Below, piece after piece: positions 31,833 through 40,889 of a stretch of DNA of 64,000 bases. Positions within the stretch are counted from its first letter, which is position 1, and every line of letters starts with the position of its first letter. Made by a program: the position numbers and the translations under genes. The notes below the pieces were generated by a model. It was not told the DNA's origin. It saw nothing but the letters and a program-made list of their open reading frames with translations, and made no database searches. The stretch comes from Bacillota bacterium (GTDB lineage: Bacteria; Bacillota; Clostridia; Peptostreptococcales; Anaerovoracaceae): the NCBI GenBank assembly GCA_017432725.1, contig JAFRIQ010000035.1, forward strand, positions 1 through 64,000, in the 5' to 3' direction.

Positions 31833-33448
31833 CAGTCTATAAGTGTTTTTCCTTCCATTTCAGGCGGGACAGGAAGCTCCATGAGTTCAAGGAGCGTAGG
31901 CGCAAGATCGCAGAGAGCCCCTTCGTGGAGCGTGACGTTTCCGGCGTTCCTTATCTCGCTGTTCACGTAGATGAGAGGAACGGGGTTGGTGGAATGGCTC
32001 GTTACTACGTTGCCCTCACTGTCAAGCATCTCGTCGGCGTTGCCGTGGTCCGCTGTTACCAGAAGTCTTCCCCCGGTCCTTTCTATGGCCTCGGCTATCT
32101 TACCGACGCAGGTATCTACTGCTTCCACAGCAGCTACCGCGGCTGAAAAGACGCCGGTATGTCCTACCATATCGCAGTTGGCCAGGTTCATAATGATGAG
32201 GTCGAGTTCCTCCGAATCTATCCTCTCCAGGACTCTGTCCGTGACCTCGTATGCGCTCATTTCAGGCTGCAGGTCGTAGGTGGCGACTTTGGGAGATGCT
32301 ACAAGTATCCTTTCTTCTCCCGGATAGGGTTCTTCAACTCCTCCGTTGAAGAAGAAAGTAACGTGGGCGTACTTCTCGGTCTCAGCTATGCGGAGCTGTT
32401 TTTTACCTAAATTGCTCACGTATTCCCCGAGGGTGTTTTTAAGGCTCTGGGGCGGGAAGGCTATCTCCACGTTGGGTATAGTGGCGTCGTACTGGGTGAA
32501 GCATACGTAATCGATGTCTTTGAGCACGACCTTTCTTTCGAAACCGTCGAAATCAGGATCCACTATGCATCTCGTTATTTCTCTTGCTCTGTCGGGACGG
32601 AAGTTGAAGAATATGACGCTGTCTCCGTCCTGGATGGTATGGTCTTTTTTCTGGCAGTAAGGAAGCTTGCAGTCGCACTCTCTGCAGTGAGCGACTATGC
32701 CGGGTACGACGAATTCGTCGGTCTCGCCTTCCTGTCTGGCTTTTTCCAAAAGTTCGTCTGCGTTTTCCGCGCTTCTTCCGTGAGCCTCGGTATACAGCCT
32801 GTAGGCAGTCTCTATGCGGTCCCAGCGCTTGTCTCTGTCCATGGACCAGAAGCGGCCCGCTATGGTGGCGATCTCGCCTACGCCTATCTCCGCGCACTTT
32901 TCCTGCAGTTCAGCTATATATTTCTCTGCGCAGGAGGGAGGTACGTCTCTTCCGTCCAGTATGCAGTGTACGTATACGTTCTTCAGTCCTTTTCTCTTAG
33001 CCATTTCGAGAAGGGCGTAGAGATGGGAATTGTGGGAATGGACTCCCCCGTCCGAGAGGAGACCCATAAGGTGGAGGGCTCTCGGCCTTCCGTCCGATAT
33101 ATCTCCCTTGACGGCCTTGAAGGAAGCCTGCTTTTTGGCAAGGTCATCCATAAGGCGGCAAAGCACGGCGTTCTCATAGAACTCGCCGTTTTCTATTTCA
33201 TTGGTGATCCTTGAAAGCTCCTGCCAAACTACCCTGCCGGCGCCCATATTCGTATGACCTACCTCGGAATTGCCCATCTGACCTTCGGGAAGGCCCACGG
33301 CCTTTCCGCTGGCGAACAGCCTGGTATGGGGATATTCTTTCATAAGCCTGTCGAGATTGGGCGTTTCAGCGCTGGTGATGGCGTTTCCCGGACCTTCCGG
33401 CGCAAGACCGAATCCGTCCATTATGAGGAGCATTGCTGTTTTTTTCAT
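31832..33448 (-). CDS. gpmI: 2,3-bisphosphoglycerate-independent phosphoglycerate mutase
   Basis: Mn-dependent glycolytic enzyme interconverting 3- and 2-phosphoglycerate, 538 residues (slightly longer than the usual 510). D11 in MLLIMDGFGL and the phosphoserine nucleophile S61 in MGNSEVGH are present; the metal-binding VTADHGNADEM and HSTNPVP motifs are near the C-terminus. Start and the upstream stop overlap (ATGA), so translation is coupled to the DUF308-like gene. Confidence 0.95.
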   Translation of the reverse strand: MKKTAMLLIMDGFGLAPEGPGNAITSAETPNLDRLMKEYPHTRLFASGKAVGLPEGQMGNSEVGHTNMGAGRVVWQELSRITNEIENGEFYENAVLCRLMDDLAKKQASFKAVKGDISDGRPRALHLMGLLSDGGVHSHNSHLYALLEMAKRKGLKNVYVHCILDGRDVPPSCAEKYIAELQEKCAEIGVGEIATIAGRFWSMDRDKRWDRIETAYRLYTEAHGRSAENADELLEKARQEGETDEFVVPGIVAHCRECDCKLPYCQKKDHTIQDGDSVIFFNFRPDRAREITRCIVDPDFDGFERKVVLKDIDYVCFTQYDATIPNVEIAFPPQSLKNTLGEYVSNLGKKQLRIAETEKYAHVTFFFNGGVEEPYPGEERILVASPKVATYDLQPEMSAYEVTDRVLERIDSEELDLIIMNLANCDMVGHTGVFSAAVAAVEAVDTCVGKIAEAIERTGGRLLVTADHGNADEMLDSEGNVVTSHSTNPVPLIYVNSEIRNAGNVTLHEGALCDLAPTLLELMELPVPPEMEGKTLID

Positions 33449-34698
33449 AGTTCGTCCTTTTTGTTAAGATCTTCGTCGACTATATCTACCCAGGAGAAAT
33501 CCAGGGTCTGAGTGAATTGAGACGGATCCACTTTGGGATGCTCCGGAGAAAGAGGCTCTCCCATGATGGAACTCAAGTCCACCTTTTCATAGGTGAGAGT
33601 ATCTCCGGCGTCTGTGTTCATATTATCAAGGTCTCTTATGAGGCTCTCTCTGTCTATGGTCTCCTTGTCCGATGCGAATTCGATTTTAGGCAGTTCCACC
33701 TTTTCGAATTCTATCTCCGTCCTTTTGTCCTCCAGTTCTTCCAGGTTGACTGCGTTTATAGAGGTCATTTCAGTTCTGAGAGCTTCTCTCTTTTCTTCCT
33801 GTATCTTTTCGGATCTGAGGCTGGGGATTATTTCCGGTCTTACTCTGGCCGGATCCTCGAAGGCCGTGTCGAAATCCGGAAGAGACGATCTGTCGGCATC
33901 TTCCGCCGCTTCGTTTATCTCTTCCACTTCGCTGTCGGTAAGTCTTATGGTACGGTCTTCCACAGGCCTTATGGCTTCTCTTACGGAAGCTCTGGCAGCA
34001 GCCCTTGCCTGGGCCTTTGCCTTTTCTTCAGCTCTTTCAGCTTTGCGTCTTTTCTTTTCTTCCTTTTCGCGCTCTTCCTTGGAGAGGTTTCTTAAGCGTT
34101 CTCTTTCGGCCATCCTGGCTTCATGCTCTTCTTTTCTGGCTTCCGCCCTTGCCTTTGCCCTGGCTTCGCCTACAGCCATATCCTGAGTCGAATCCTTCAT
34201 GTACATGGCGTATATGATCATGGAAAGTCCGTCGAGAAGGAAAGCTCCTCCCACCAGCATCAGAGGCATTACGCTGGATACGAGCCACGGAAGCATCATA
34301 ACGACGCCAAGGACTGTGGATATGGCCGAAAGAGGTACTATCTTCGACCAGTCCCTGGGATTGAACCTGCTGACGTAAAGGCTCTGCGAGAATCTTGTGA
34401 CTCCGCAGAGGGTGAGCCACGTTCCGAAGAACATGGTCAGCATGGATTCCGTGACCTGGTTGCTTAGCACTGCGAAACCGTAAAGCAGCGTAACGAGACC
34501 TTCGACCAGCGTAGTCTCCGTAAGGCGCCTTGCGCCTCTGCCGGAAACGAGATACGCAGTAGTGTTGCATACGCCGGATATGAACATGACGACACCGACG
34601 AGAAACGCAACGTCGTAGAACGTGCTCGTATAGAATGCGAAACAGAACGCGCCTGCGCCGCTTATGAGTATTCCTGAAATAAGGACAAGTAGTCTCAT
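33445..34698 (-). CDS. DUF308/HdeD-like membrane protein with long charged tail
   Basis: 417 residues. Residues 1-165 hold about six membrane helices in paired hairpins, the HdeD-like pattern (ISGILISGAGAFCFAF, LVEGLVTLLYGFAVL, LMLVGGAFLLDGLSMIIYA). Residues 170-245 are an Ala/Arg/Lys/Glu-rich helix likely to be a coiled coil, followed by an acidic, Ser/Asp-rich tail to the end. SD GGGAGA. It sits 15 bp after pfkA and overlaps gpmI by four bases. The soluble half resembles nothing recognised here; a role as a scaffold for neighbours is speculation. Confidence 0.75.
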   Translation of the reverse strand: MRLLVLISGILISGAGAFCFAFYTSTFYDVAFLVGVVMFISGVCNTTAYLVSGRGARRLTETTLVEGLVTLLYGFAVLSNQVTESMLTMFFGTWLTLCGVTRFSQSLYVSRFNPRDWSKIVPLSAISTVLGVVMMLPWLVSSVMPLMLVGGAFLLDGLSMIIYAMYMKDSTQDMAVGEARAKARAEARKEEHEARMAERERLRNLSKEEREKEEKKRRKAERAEEKAKAQARAAARASVREAIRPVEDRTIRLTDSEVEEINEAAEDADRSSLPDFDTAFEDPARVRPEIIPSLRSEKIQEEKREALRTEMTSINAVNLEELEDKRTEIEFEKVELPKIEFASDKETIDRESLIRDLDNMNTDAGDTLTYEKVDLSSIMGEPLSPEHPKVDPSQFTQTLDFSWVDIVDEDLNKKDEL

Positions 34699-34713
34699 AA
34701 ATGATCTCCCTTA

Positions 34714-35685
34714 TTACAAAAGTAAATTGCAGATTTCTATGAAGTCGGTATGCGACTTCTTCTTTATGGACAGAGCCTCTTCGAGAGGGATGGCCACGAT
34801 TTCGTCTCCGCGAATGCCTATGGCGGAACTCTCGGCGCCCTGCTCTATGAGCTCAGCTGCCTTGACTCCCATCCTGGATGCCAGGACCCTGTCGCGGGCT
34901 GTGGGGCTTCCGCCTCTCTGGATGTATCCGAGAAGCACCGTTTTCGTCTCGCATCCGGTCTTGAGTTCAAGGAACTCCGCAAGAGCCTGAGTGGAAAGGG
35001 CTACGCCCTCTGCCTTGATGATGATGCTGTGGAGTTTGCCTCTTGCGACGCCTGCCTTTATCTCTTCGGCTATCTTGTCTATATCGTAGGCCTGTTCGGG
35101 GATGAGTATATCCTCGGCGCCTCCGGCAAGGCCCGCATAAAGGGCTATGTCGCCGCAGGCTCTTCCCATGACTTCGATGACCGTTGTTCTACCCATGGAA
35201 GAAGACGTGTCTCTTATGTTACCGACGGCTGCCACGGCCGTATTGACCGCTGTGTCGAATCCTATGGTGGTATCCGTGTATCCGAGGTCGTTATCTATGG
35301 TTCCGGGAAGTCCGTATACCTTGATACCGTTTTCCTTGCCCATGAGCATGCCACCGGTCATAGTACCGTCTCCGCCTATGACAACGAGAGCGCTTATGCC
35401 GTGCTTCTTGAGATTTTCGTATCCCGCCTTGCGGCCTTCAGGCTCTCTGAACCTGTGGCTTCTTGCGGTACGGAGTATAGTTCCTCCGCGGTGGATTATA
35501 TCCGCCACGGATGAAATGCTCATCTGCTGTATATCGTCTTCTATGAGACCGTGATATCCCTGATAGATACCGAAGACTTCCATGCCTTTGGAAAGGCAGC
35601 CTCTTACCACCGCCCTGATGCAGGCGTTCATTCCCGGAGCGTCGCCTCCGCTAGTAAGTATTCCGACCCTGATCTTCTTTTTCAT
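34714..35685 (-). CDS. pfkA: 6-phosphofructokinase
   Basis: ATP-dependent glycolytic kinase, 323 residues. ATG at 35683-35685 is chosen (MKKKIRVGILTSGGDAPGMN; SD AGGTGA); the longer frame overlaps dnaE. GGDAPGMN is at residues 13-20, GGDGTMTGG binds ATP, PGTIDND holds the catalytic Asp pair and IQRGGSPTARDR is in the effector/subunit interface. It starts five bases after the dnaE stop, with its SD inside the dnaE end. Confidence 0.96.
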   Translation of the reverse strand: MKKKIRVGILTSGGDAPGMNACIRAVVRGCLSKGMEVFGIYQGYHGLIEDDIQQMSISSVADIIHRGGTILRTARSHRFREPEGRKAGYENLKKHGISALVVIGGDGTMTGGMLMGKENGIKVYGLPGTIDNDLGYTDTTIGFDTAVNTAVAAVGNIRDTSSSMGRTTVIEVMGRACGDIALYAGLAGGAEDILIPEQAYDIDKIAEEIKAGVARGKLHSIIIKAEGVALSTQALAEFLELKTGCETKTVLLGYIQRGGSPTARDRVLASRMGVKAAELIEQGAESSAIGIRGDEIVAIPLEEALSIKKKSHTDFIEICNLLL

Positions 35686-35690
35686 TTTCT

Positions 35691-38600
35691 TCACCTGAAG
35701 CAATCGTTTCCGAACGCTTCCATTACTTCCTTTCTGAATCCTTCGTCCGGATTCACCCAGCAATCGTATTCCATTTTGTATTTGTTACCGGTTTTCATAA
35801 CGAGGATGGCAACCGGGCATTCGCCCAGATGTCTCCTTGCTATCTTAGCGAAGAGATTGAGTCCGTCTATCTCCTCGAAAGTGCTCGGTATGACTATCTT
35901 TATCATAGACTGGCGCTTGGGCGCTGCAGTATATGATGAATCTTTTCTTCCGTATCTTTCAAGAGGCTCAACCCTGTCCGCAAGGAGCTTCGGGTTCCCC
36001 TCTTCTTTCAGATCCAGCTTACCCATTATAACAACAACGCTGTCAATATCAAGATATTCCCTGTCTCTTTCGAAAGTCTTGGGGAAGACAACCACGTCTA
36101 TCTGGCCGTAAAGATCCTCCAACGTCAGGAAAGCCATCTGCTGGTTCTTCCTGGTTATGAAGTTCCTTCTTGAGTTTATGATACCGGCCATGCGGACCGT
36201 CTGTCCGTCCTTGATATCCCCTGTTTCCAGAGATGCGAAGGGATCTGCGTCCTCGTCTTCATCTGCGTAGAGGGCAGCGAGTTTGCCCGTATCCATGTCG
36301 GCTATCTCGGAGATCGCCATCCTGTATTCCGACAGAGGATGGTCCGTAAGATATATGCCCAGCATCTCCTTTTCCATGGACATGAGCTCTTTCTTTTCGA
36401 ATTCATCCACGTTGGGAAGATGTCTCTCGATCTTTATGGACGGGCCCGCCATATCGAAGAGGCTCATCTGTCCGCTGAGGGTGCTTTTTGCATTGCTCTG
36501 GGCAGAATCTATAAGGTCTCCTACGCAGGCCAGTTTCTGAGCCTTGCTTCCGGGGAAGCAGTCGAGGGCTCCCGCTTTGATAAGGCATTCGAGTCCCGTG
36601 CGGTTTATCTTTTTAACGTCCAGTCCGTCGACGAACTCGAATATGTCCTGGGGCATCCTGTTTTCCCTGGCTCTTATGATCTCGTCAACAAGGCCTTCGC
36701 CTACGTGCTTGACTCCCAAAAGTCCGTAACGGATATTACCGTCCTCCGTTGAGAAGTGGCTTATGGACCTGTTCACGTCGGGCGGCAGTACCTTTATGCC
36801 CATATCCCCGGCGTTCCTAATGAGGCCCGCCACAGCATCGGGGTTCGCGGGATAGGTCATGAGGGAAGCCATGAACTGTGCAGGATAATGGCACTTGAGC
36901 CAGGCCGTCTGATATGCGACCACAGCGTAGGCCGCGGCGTGGGATTTGTTGAACGCGTAGGCAGCGAAACTCGTCATGTCGTCGAATATGGTATTGGCCG
37001 CCTTTTCGGATATGCCGTTCCTTATGCATCCCGGCACGTCTATGGTACCGTCGTCGTTGAGTTTCCCGTGTACGAAGAATTCTCTTTCCCTTGCCATCTC
37101 GTCGGCGTGCTTCTTGCTCATGGCACGGCGCACAAGGTCTGCTCTTCCGTAGGAGTAGCCTCCCAGTTTCCTGACTATATCCATTACCTGCTCCTGGTAG
37201 ACTATGCACCCGTAGGTCGGAGCCAGTATAGGTTCAAGTTCCGGAGTGAGATATTGAATATTCTCAGGATTCTTCTTGCAGGATACGTACTTCGGGATTG
37301 AATCCATTGGGCCCGGTCTGTAAAGAGATATGCCTGCGACCAGGTCTTCCAGGCAGTCCGGCTGAAGGTCCTTCATGAAGGACGTCATCCCTCCGGACTC
37401 CAGCTGGAATATACCTATGGTATTCCCCGAAGCTATAAGCTTGTACACCTCGGGATCCGAAAAATCTATCTTGTTGAGCTCTATATCCTTTCCCGTATCC
37501 GCCTTGATCATCTCCAGACAGTCTCTCATGGCCGTCAGGTTCCTCAGACCGAGGAAGTCCATCTTGAGAAGTCCCAGGTGCTCTATCTCGGTCATGGTGT
37601 ACTGGGTCGCAAGACCCGTATCTGAATTGACCAGCGGAACGAAATCGTCTACCGGCTGCGGAGCAATGACGACGCCTGCCGCATGGGTGGATACATGCCG
37701 CGCAAGGCCCTCGAGGACCTTTGCCGTATCTACCACCATGCGCACCTGCGGATCATTCTCGTATGCGTTCTTGAAGTCCGGAGACTTCTCCAGGGCTTTC
37801 TCCAGGGTGATCCCGAGATCGTCGGGTATCATCTTGGTGAGCTCAAGGCTGCGCTGGAACGGTACCTCCATGACCTTGGCTACGTCCTTTACGACGGCCT
37901 TGGCCTTCAGGGTACCGAAGGTGGATATCTGGGAAACGTTATCCACTCCGTAGCGCTGTTTTACGTAATCTATGATATCGCCCCTTCTTTCGATACAGAA
38001 GTCCATATCGATATCGGGCATGGATACTCTTTCTATGTTCAGGAACCTTTCGAAGATCAGCTGGAAATGTATGGGGTCTATATCCGTGATCTCCATGGAG
38101 TAGGCTACAATGGAACCGGCTGCGGAACCTCTGCCCGGGCCTACCATGATGCCGTTTCCTTTTGCAAAGTTTACGTAGTCCCAAACTATGAGGAAGTAGC
38201 CGACGTAGCCCATCTTTTCGATGGTGGCCACCTCATATTCCATTCTTTCTTTGAGTTCCTCCGGCACCGTAGGCGCGTAGTCCTTCATGTTCTCCAGTAC
38301 TTTCCCGAAGGGAAGAGGTCTCTTCGCCGAAGAGTATTCCTGCATGGAACCGTATCTGTATTCCAGCCCTGTCCAGCAGAGATATTCGAAATACTGGTTC
38401 TCATCCTTGAAGACGTCGGGGATCTCGAATACCGGTATGTGATATTCTCCGAACCTGAACTCGAAGTTGCACTTGTCCACGATCTCCATGGTGTTGTCTA
38501 TGGCTTCGGGTACGTCGCTGAATATCTCTCTCATCTCCTCTTCGGATTTGAGATAGAACTGATCGTTGGGGAAACGCATCCTGTCGGGGTCCGAAAGGTT

Positions 38601-39281
38601 ACTCTTTGTACCTATGCAAAGGAGCACGTCGTGGGCGCTGCTGTCTTCTCTGTAGATATAGTGGACGTCGTTGGTCGCGACCATCTTTATACCGAGTTCC
38701 GAGGAAATGCGCTTAAGGCCTCTGTTGACCCCTACTTCCTCCTCGAGCCCCTGGTCCTGAAGCTCAAGGTAGTAGTCGTCTCCGAAAACGTCTTTGAACC
38801 ACTGAGCCTCCGCCTTTGCTCCTTCGTAGTCTCCTATATTCAGAAGGTGCTGTACTTTTCCGGCAAGGCAAGCGGAGAGGCACACGAGCCCTTCGTGGTA
38901 CTTCTCTATGAGCTCATGATCTATCCTTGGCTTATAGTAGAATCCTTCCTTATACGCAAGGGAAACAAGTCTTATGAGGTTTCTGTAGCCCTTATCGTTC
39001 TTGGCAAGAAGGATGAGATGGTTGTGTTCCCTGTCGGTAGCCCCGTCCTTATCGAAACGGGTCCTTGCAGCAACGTAGACTTCGCATCCTATTATGGGCT
39101 TTATGCCCATCTTCTTTGCCTGCTCGAAGAACTTGACGGCGCCGTACATGACCCCGTGGTCGGTTATGGCCATGGCTGTCTGCCCCAGTTCCTTGGCACG
39201 CGAAAGCAGCTTGTCTATGCGGCAGGCTCCGTCCAGAAGGCTGTATTCAGTATGTACATGCAGATGTGCAAAATTCGCCAT
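35691..39281 (-). CDS. dnaE: DNA polymerase III alpha subunit (DnaE)
   Basis: Replicative polymerase, 1196 residues, the DnaE1-type length. The N-terminal PHP domain (FAHLHVHTEYSLLDGACR), the polymerase palm with PDIDMDFCIERR, the thumb/fingers (FAAYAFNKSHAAAYAVVAYQTAWLK), the HhH region and a C-terminal OB fold (VRMAGIINSRRNFITRKNQQMAFLTLEDLYG) are all present. Its ATG overlaps the phosphohexomutase stop by one base, so the polymerase is embedded in a sugar-phosphate operon. Confidence 0.96.
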   Translation of the reverse strand: MANFAHLHVHTEYSLLDGACRIDKLLSRAKELGQTAMAITDHGVMYGAVKFFEQAKKMGIKPIIGCEVYVAARTRFDKDGATDREHNHLILLAKNDKGYRNLIRLVSLAYKEGFYYKPRIDHELIEKYHEGLVCLSACLAGKVQHLLNIGDYEGAKAEAQWFKDVFGDDYYLELQDQGLEEEVGVNRGLKRISSELGIKMVATNDVHYIYREDSSAHDVLLCIGTKSNLSDPDRMRFPNDQFYLKSEEEMREIFSDVPEAIDNTMEIVDKCNFEFRFGEYHIPVFEIPDVFKDENQYFEYLCWTGLEYRYGSMQEYSSAKRPLPFGKVLENMKDYAPTVPEELKERMEYEVATIEKMGYVGYFLIVWDYVNFAKGNGIMVGPGRGSAAGSIVAYSMEITDIDPIHFQLIFERFLNIERVSMPDIDMDFCIERRGDIIDYVKQRYGVDNVSQISTFGTLKAKAVVKDVAKVMEVPFQRSLELTKMIPDDLGITLEKALEKSPDFKNAYENDPQVRMVVDTAKVLEGLARHVSTHAAGVVIAPQPVDDFVPLVNSDTGLATQYTMTEIEHLGLLKMDFLGLRNLTAMRDCLEMIKADTGKDIELNKIDFSDPEVYKLIASGNTIGIFQLESGGMTSFMKDLQPDCLEDLVAGISLYRPGPMDSIPKYVSCKKNPENIQYLTPELEPILAPTYGCIVYQEQVMDIVRKLGGYSYGRADLVRRAMSKKHADEMAREREFFVHGKLNDDGTIDVPGCIRNGISEKAANTIFDDMTSFAAYAFNKSHAAAYAVVAYQTAWLKCHYPAQFMASLMTYPANPDAVAGLIRNAGDMGIKVLPPDVNRSISHFSTEDGNIRYGLLGVKHVGEGLVDEIIRARENRMPQDIFEFVDGLDVKKINRTGLECLIKAGALDCFPGSKAQKLACVGDLIDSAQSNAKSTLSGQMSLFDMAGPSIKIERHLPNVDEFEKKELMSMEKEMLGIYLTDHPLSEYRMAISEIADMDTGKLAALYADEDEDADPFASLETGDIKDGQTVRMAGIINSRRNFITRKNQQMAFLTLEDLYGQIDVVVFPKTFERDREYLDIDSVVVIMGKLDLKEEGNPKLLADRVEPLERYGRKDSSYTAAPKRQSMIKIVIPSTFEEIDGLNLFAKIARRHLGECPVAILVMKTGNKYKMEYDCWVNPDEGFRKEVMEAFGNDCFR

Positions 39282-40777
39282 TATTCCAATCCGTCAAATG
39301 ATGACAAAAGTTCCTTTATCTTTTTCAAAGTCTCTTCGACGCCGCCCTTGACGTCGCTTTCTATATTGAGAGGCATGACCGGATCGTGGAGGCTCTTTCT
39401 CAGAAGGAACCATCCTCCGGGAACGTTGACCCTGACTCCCTCGTAATTTGGAAGTTCCAGGCTCCACCCTTCCAATTTGGGCGCTTCCTTTTCCACGAAG
39501 TCGAGCACTTCCTGGGCATAGGAGGAAAAGTCCTCGGCAAGGACCTTGAATCTCACTTCCTTCGCTTCCAGAGGATCCTTAAGACCCGCTATGAGGTCTT
39601 CTATATGCTTCCCATCTTTCTTGAGTCTGGCTGCCTCTACGACTATCTTCGTAGCAAGGTAGGCGCCGTCGTCGAGGAGGTAGTTCTCCTTCATGGCCGC
39701 GTGGCCTGAAGTTTCTATGGCAAGCTGGCAGTCGATGCCTTCGCTTTCCAGTTCGCGTCCTTTATCTATGACGTTCTTGTAGCCTCTTCTGAACCTGAAA
39801 TGTCTGCATCCCAGTTCTTTTTCTATATACTCGCCAAGCTGAGTGCTGGTGATACTATCTGTTACTATGGTGGTTCCCGGGTGGTCTTTCGACGCTATAT
39901 ATGCAGCCAGAGCCACTATACGGTTCCTGGCTATCTCTTTTCCGTCGCTTCCGACAGCCGCCGCTCTGTCGACGTCCGTATCGAATATGATGCCAAGGTC
40001 CGCACCGTTTTCCTTAACAGCCCTGCATATGCTCTCAAGAGCTTCCGGATCCTCGGGATTGGGAGTATGGTTCGGGAACATGCCGTCCGGTTCAAGGAAC
40101 TGTGAACCGCTGCAGTCCGCTCCGAGAGGCTCCAGCACGTCGGCGACGTAGAACCCGCCGGAACCGTTTCCTGCATCGACAGCGATGCGGAGTCCGGAAA
40201 GGGGTTTCTCATCCTCTGAAGTCCCGAGTCCTTCGCAGATGACTCTGCGCAGATGAGCGGAATATTCCTCCATCATCTTTCTCGGGAATACCCACTTCCA
40301 TTCCCTGTTTATAGAGAAGTTGTCATTTACGTCTTCCGCAAACTTGAGTATCTGCTCTATTTCGCTGCTTCCAAGGCATCCGTGCTTCGTAAAGAACTTC
40401 ATACCATTCCTGTCGTAGGGCAGATGGCTTGCCGTGATCATTATGGCTCCGTCGCAGGCCGGCTCTGACATGCCCGGCATCACGGTGGACATGAACATTT
40501 CCGGGGTGGTCGCAAGTCCGCATATATGGACCTCGCAGCCTGCCCTGGCTATCATCTCCCTGACGGCTTTTTCTATATCTTCGCTGCTGATCCTCGGATC
40601 CCTTCCGATCGCTATGTGAAGATAGTTTTTCCCTGTTATGGCCGACAGCCAGATAACGAATCCGCAGGCTATCTTGGCGCAGGTATAGGGACTCAGATTC
40701 ACGGGCTGACCGCCCTCTGTCTTGACAGCGATACCTCTTATATCGCTTCCGTTTTGAAGTGCTTTATAGTTCCACAT
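39281..40777 (-). CDS. Phosphoglucomutase/phosphomannomutase
   Basis: Alpha-D-phosphohexomutase, 498 residues. The phosphoserine loop TASHLPYDRNG carries S117, the Mg site DTDVDR is at 266-271, and the sugar-binding ETSGHAA loop follows; the phosphate-binding domain IV is at the C-terminus (GVRVNVPGGWFLLRKS). A strong AGGAGG SD precedes the ATG. It is the first gene of the six-gene operon down to 30270. Glucose versus mannose specificity cannot be decided by eye. Confidence 0.92.
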   Translation of the reverse strand: MWNYKALQNGSDIRGIAVKTEGGQPVNLSPYTCAKIACGFVIWLSAITGKNYLHIAIGRDPRISSEDIEKAVREMIARAGCEVHICGLATTPEMFMSTVMPGMSEPACDGAIMITASHLPYDRNGMKFFTKHGCLGSSEIEQILKFAEDVNDNFSINREWKWVFPRKMMEEYSAHLRRVICEGLGTSEDEKPLSGLRIAVDAGNGSGGFYVADVLEPLGADCSGSQFLEPDGMFPNHTPNPEDPEALESICRAVKENGADLGIIFDTDVDRAAAVGSDGKEIARNRIVALAAYIASKDHPGTTIVTDSITSTQLGEYIEKELGCRHFRFRRGYKNVIDKGRELESEGIDCQLAIETSGHAAMKENYLLDDGAYLATKIVVEAARLKKDGKHIEDLIAGLKDPLEAKEVRFKVLAEDFSSYAQEVLDFVEKEAPKLEGWSLELPNYEGVRVNVPGGWFLLRKSLHDPVMPLNIESDVKGGVEETLKKIKELLSSFDGLE

Positions 40778-40836
40778 TTTGCCTCCTGATCTAACACTTA
40801 ATTATATTCTTTTATCGGCGTTTGTTCAATTGAAAA

Positions 40837-40857
40837 AGGCGTCCTAAAGGACGCCTT
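40837..40857 (-). terminator. Terminator of the dicluster oxidoreductase gene
   Basis: AAGGCGTCC/GGACGCCTT stem with a three-base loop followed on the minus strand by TTTTT, downstream of the gene at 40890-43058. Confidence 0.8.
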
Positions 40858-40889
40858 CACAGTCTATTTCATTCATGAAGCATATATAG

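Noticed and set aside
33445..33480. C-terminal KDEL in the DUF308-like protein
   Set aside because: KDEL is a eukaryotic ER-retention signal; in a bacterium this is chance.
37683..39446. 587-residue open frame on the plus strand opposite dnaE
   Set aside because: It is the antisense shadow of dnaE, whose conserved motifs fix the coding strand. The shadow has no SD, no recognisable domain and shadow-like composition. The same applies to the long plus-strand frames opposite rpoC (4806-6059), rpoB (9238-10107), the aldehyde oxidoreductase (44458-45720) and pgk (55330-56706).
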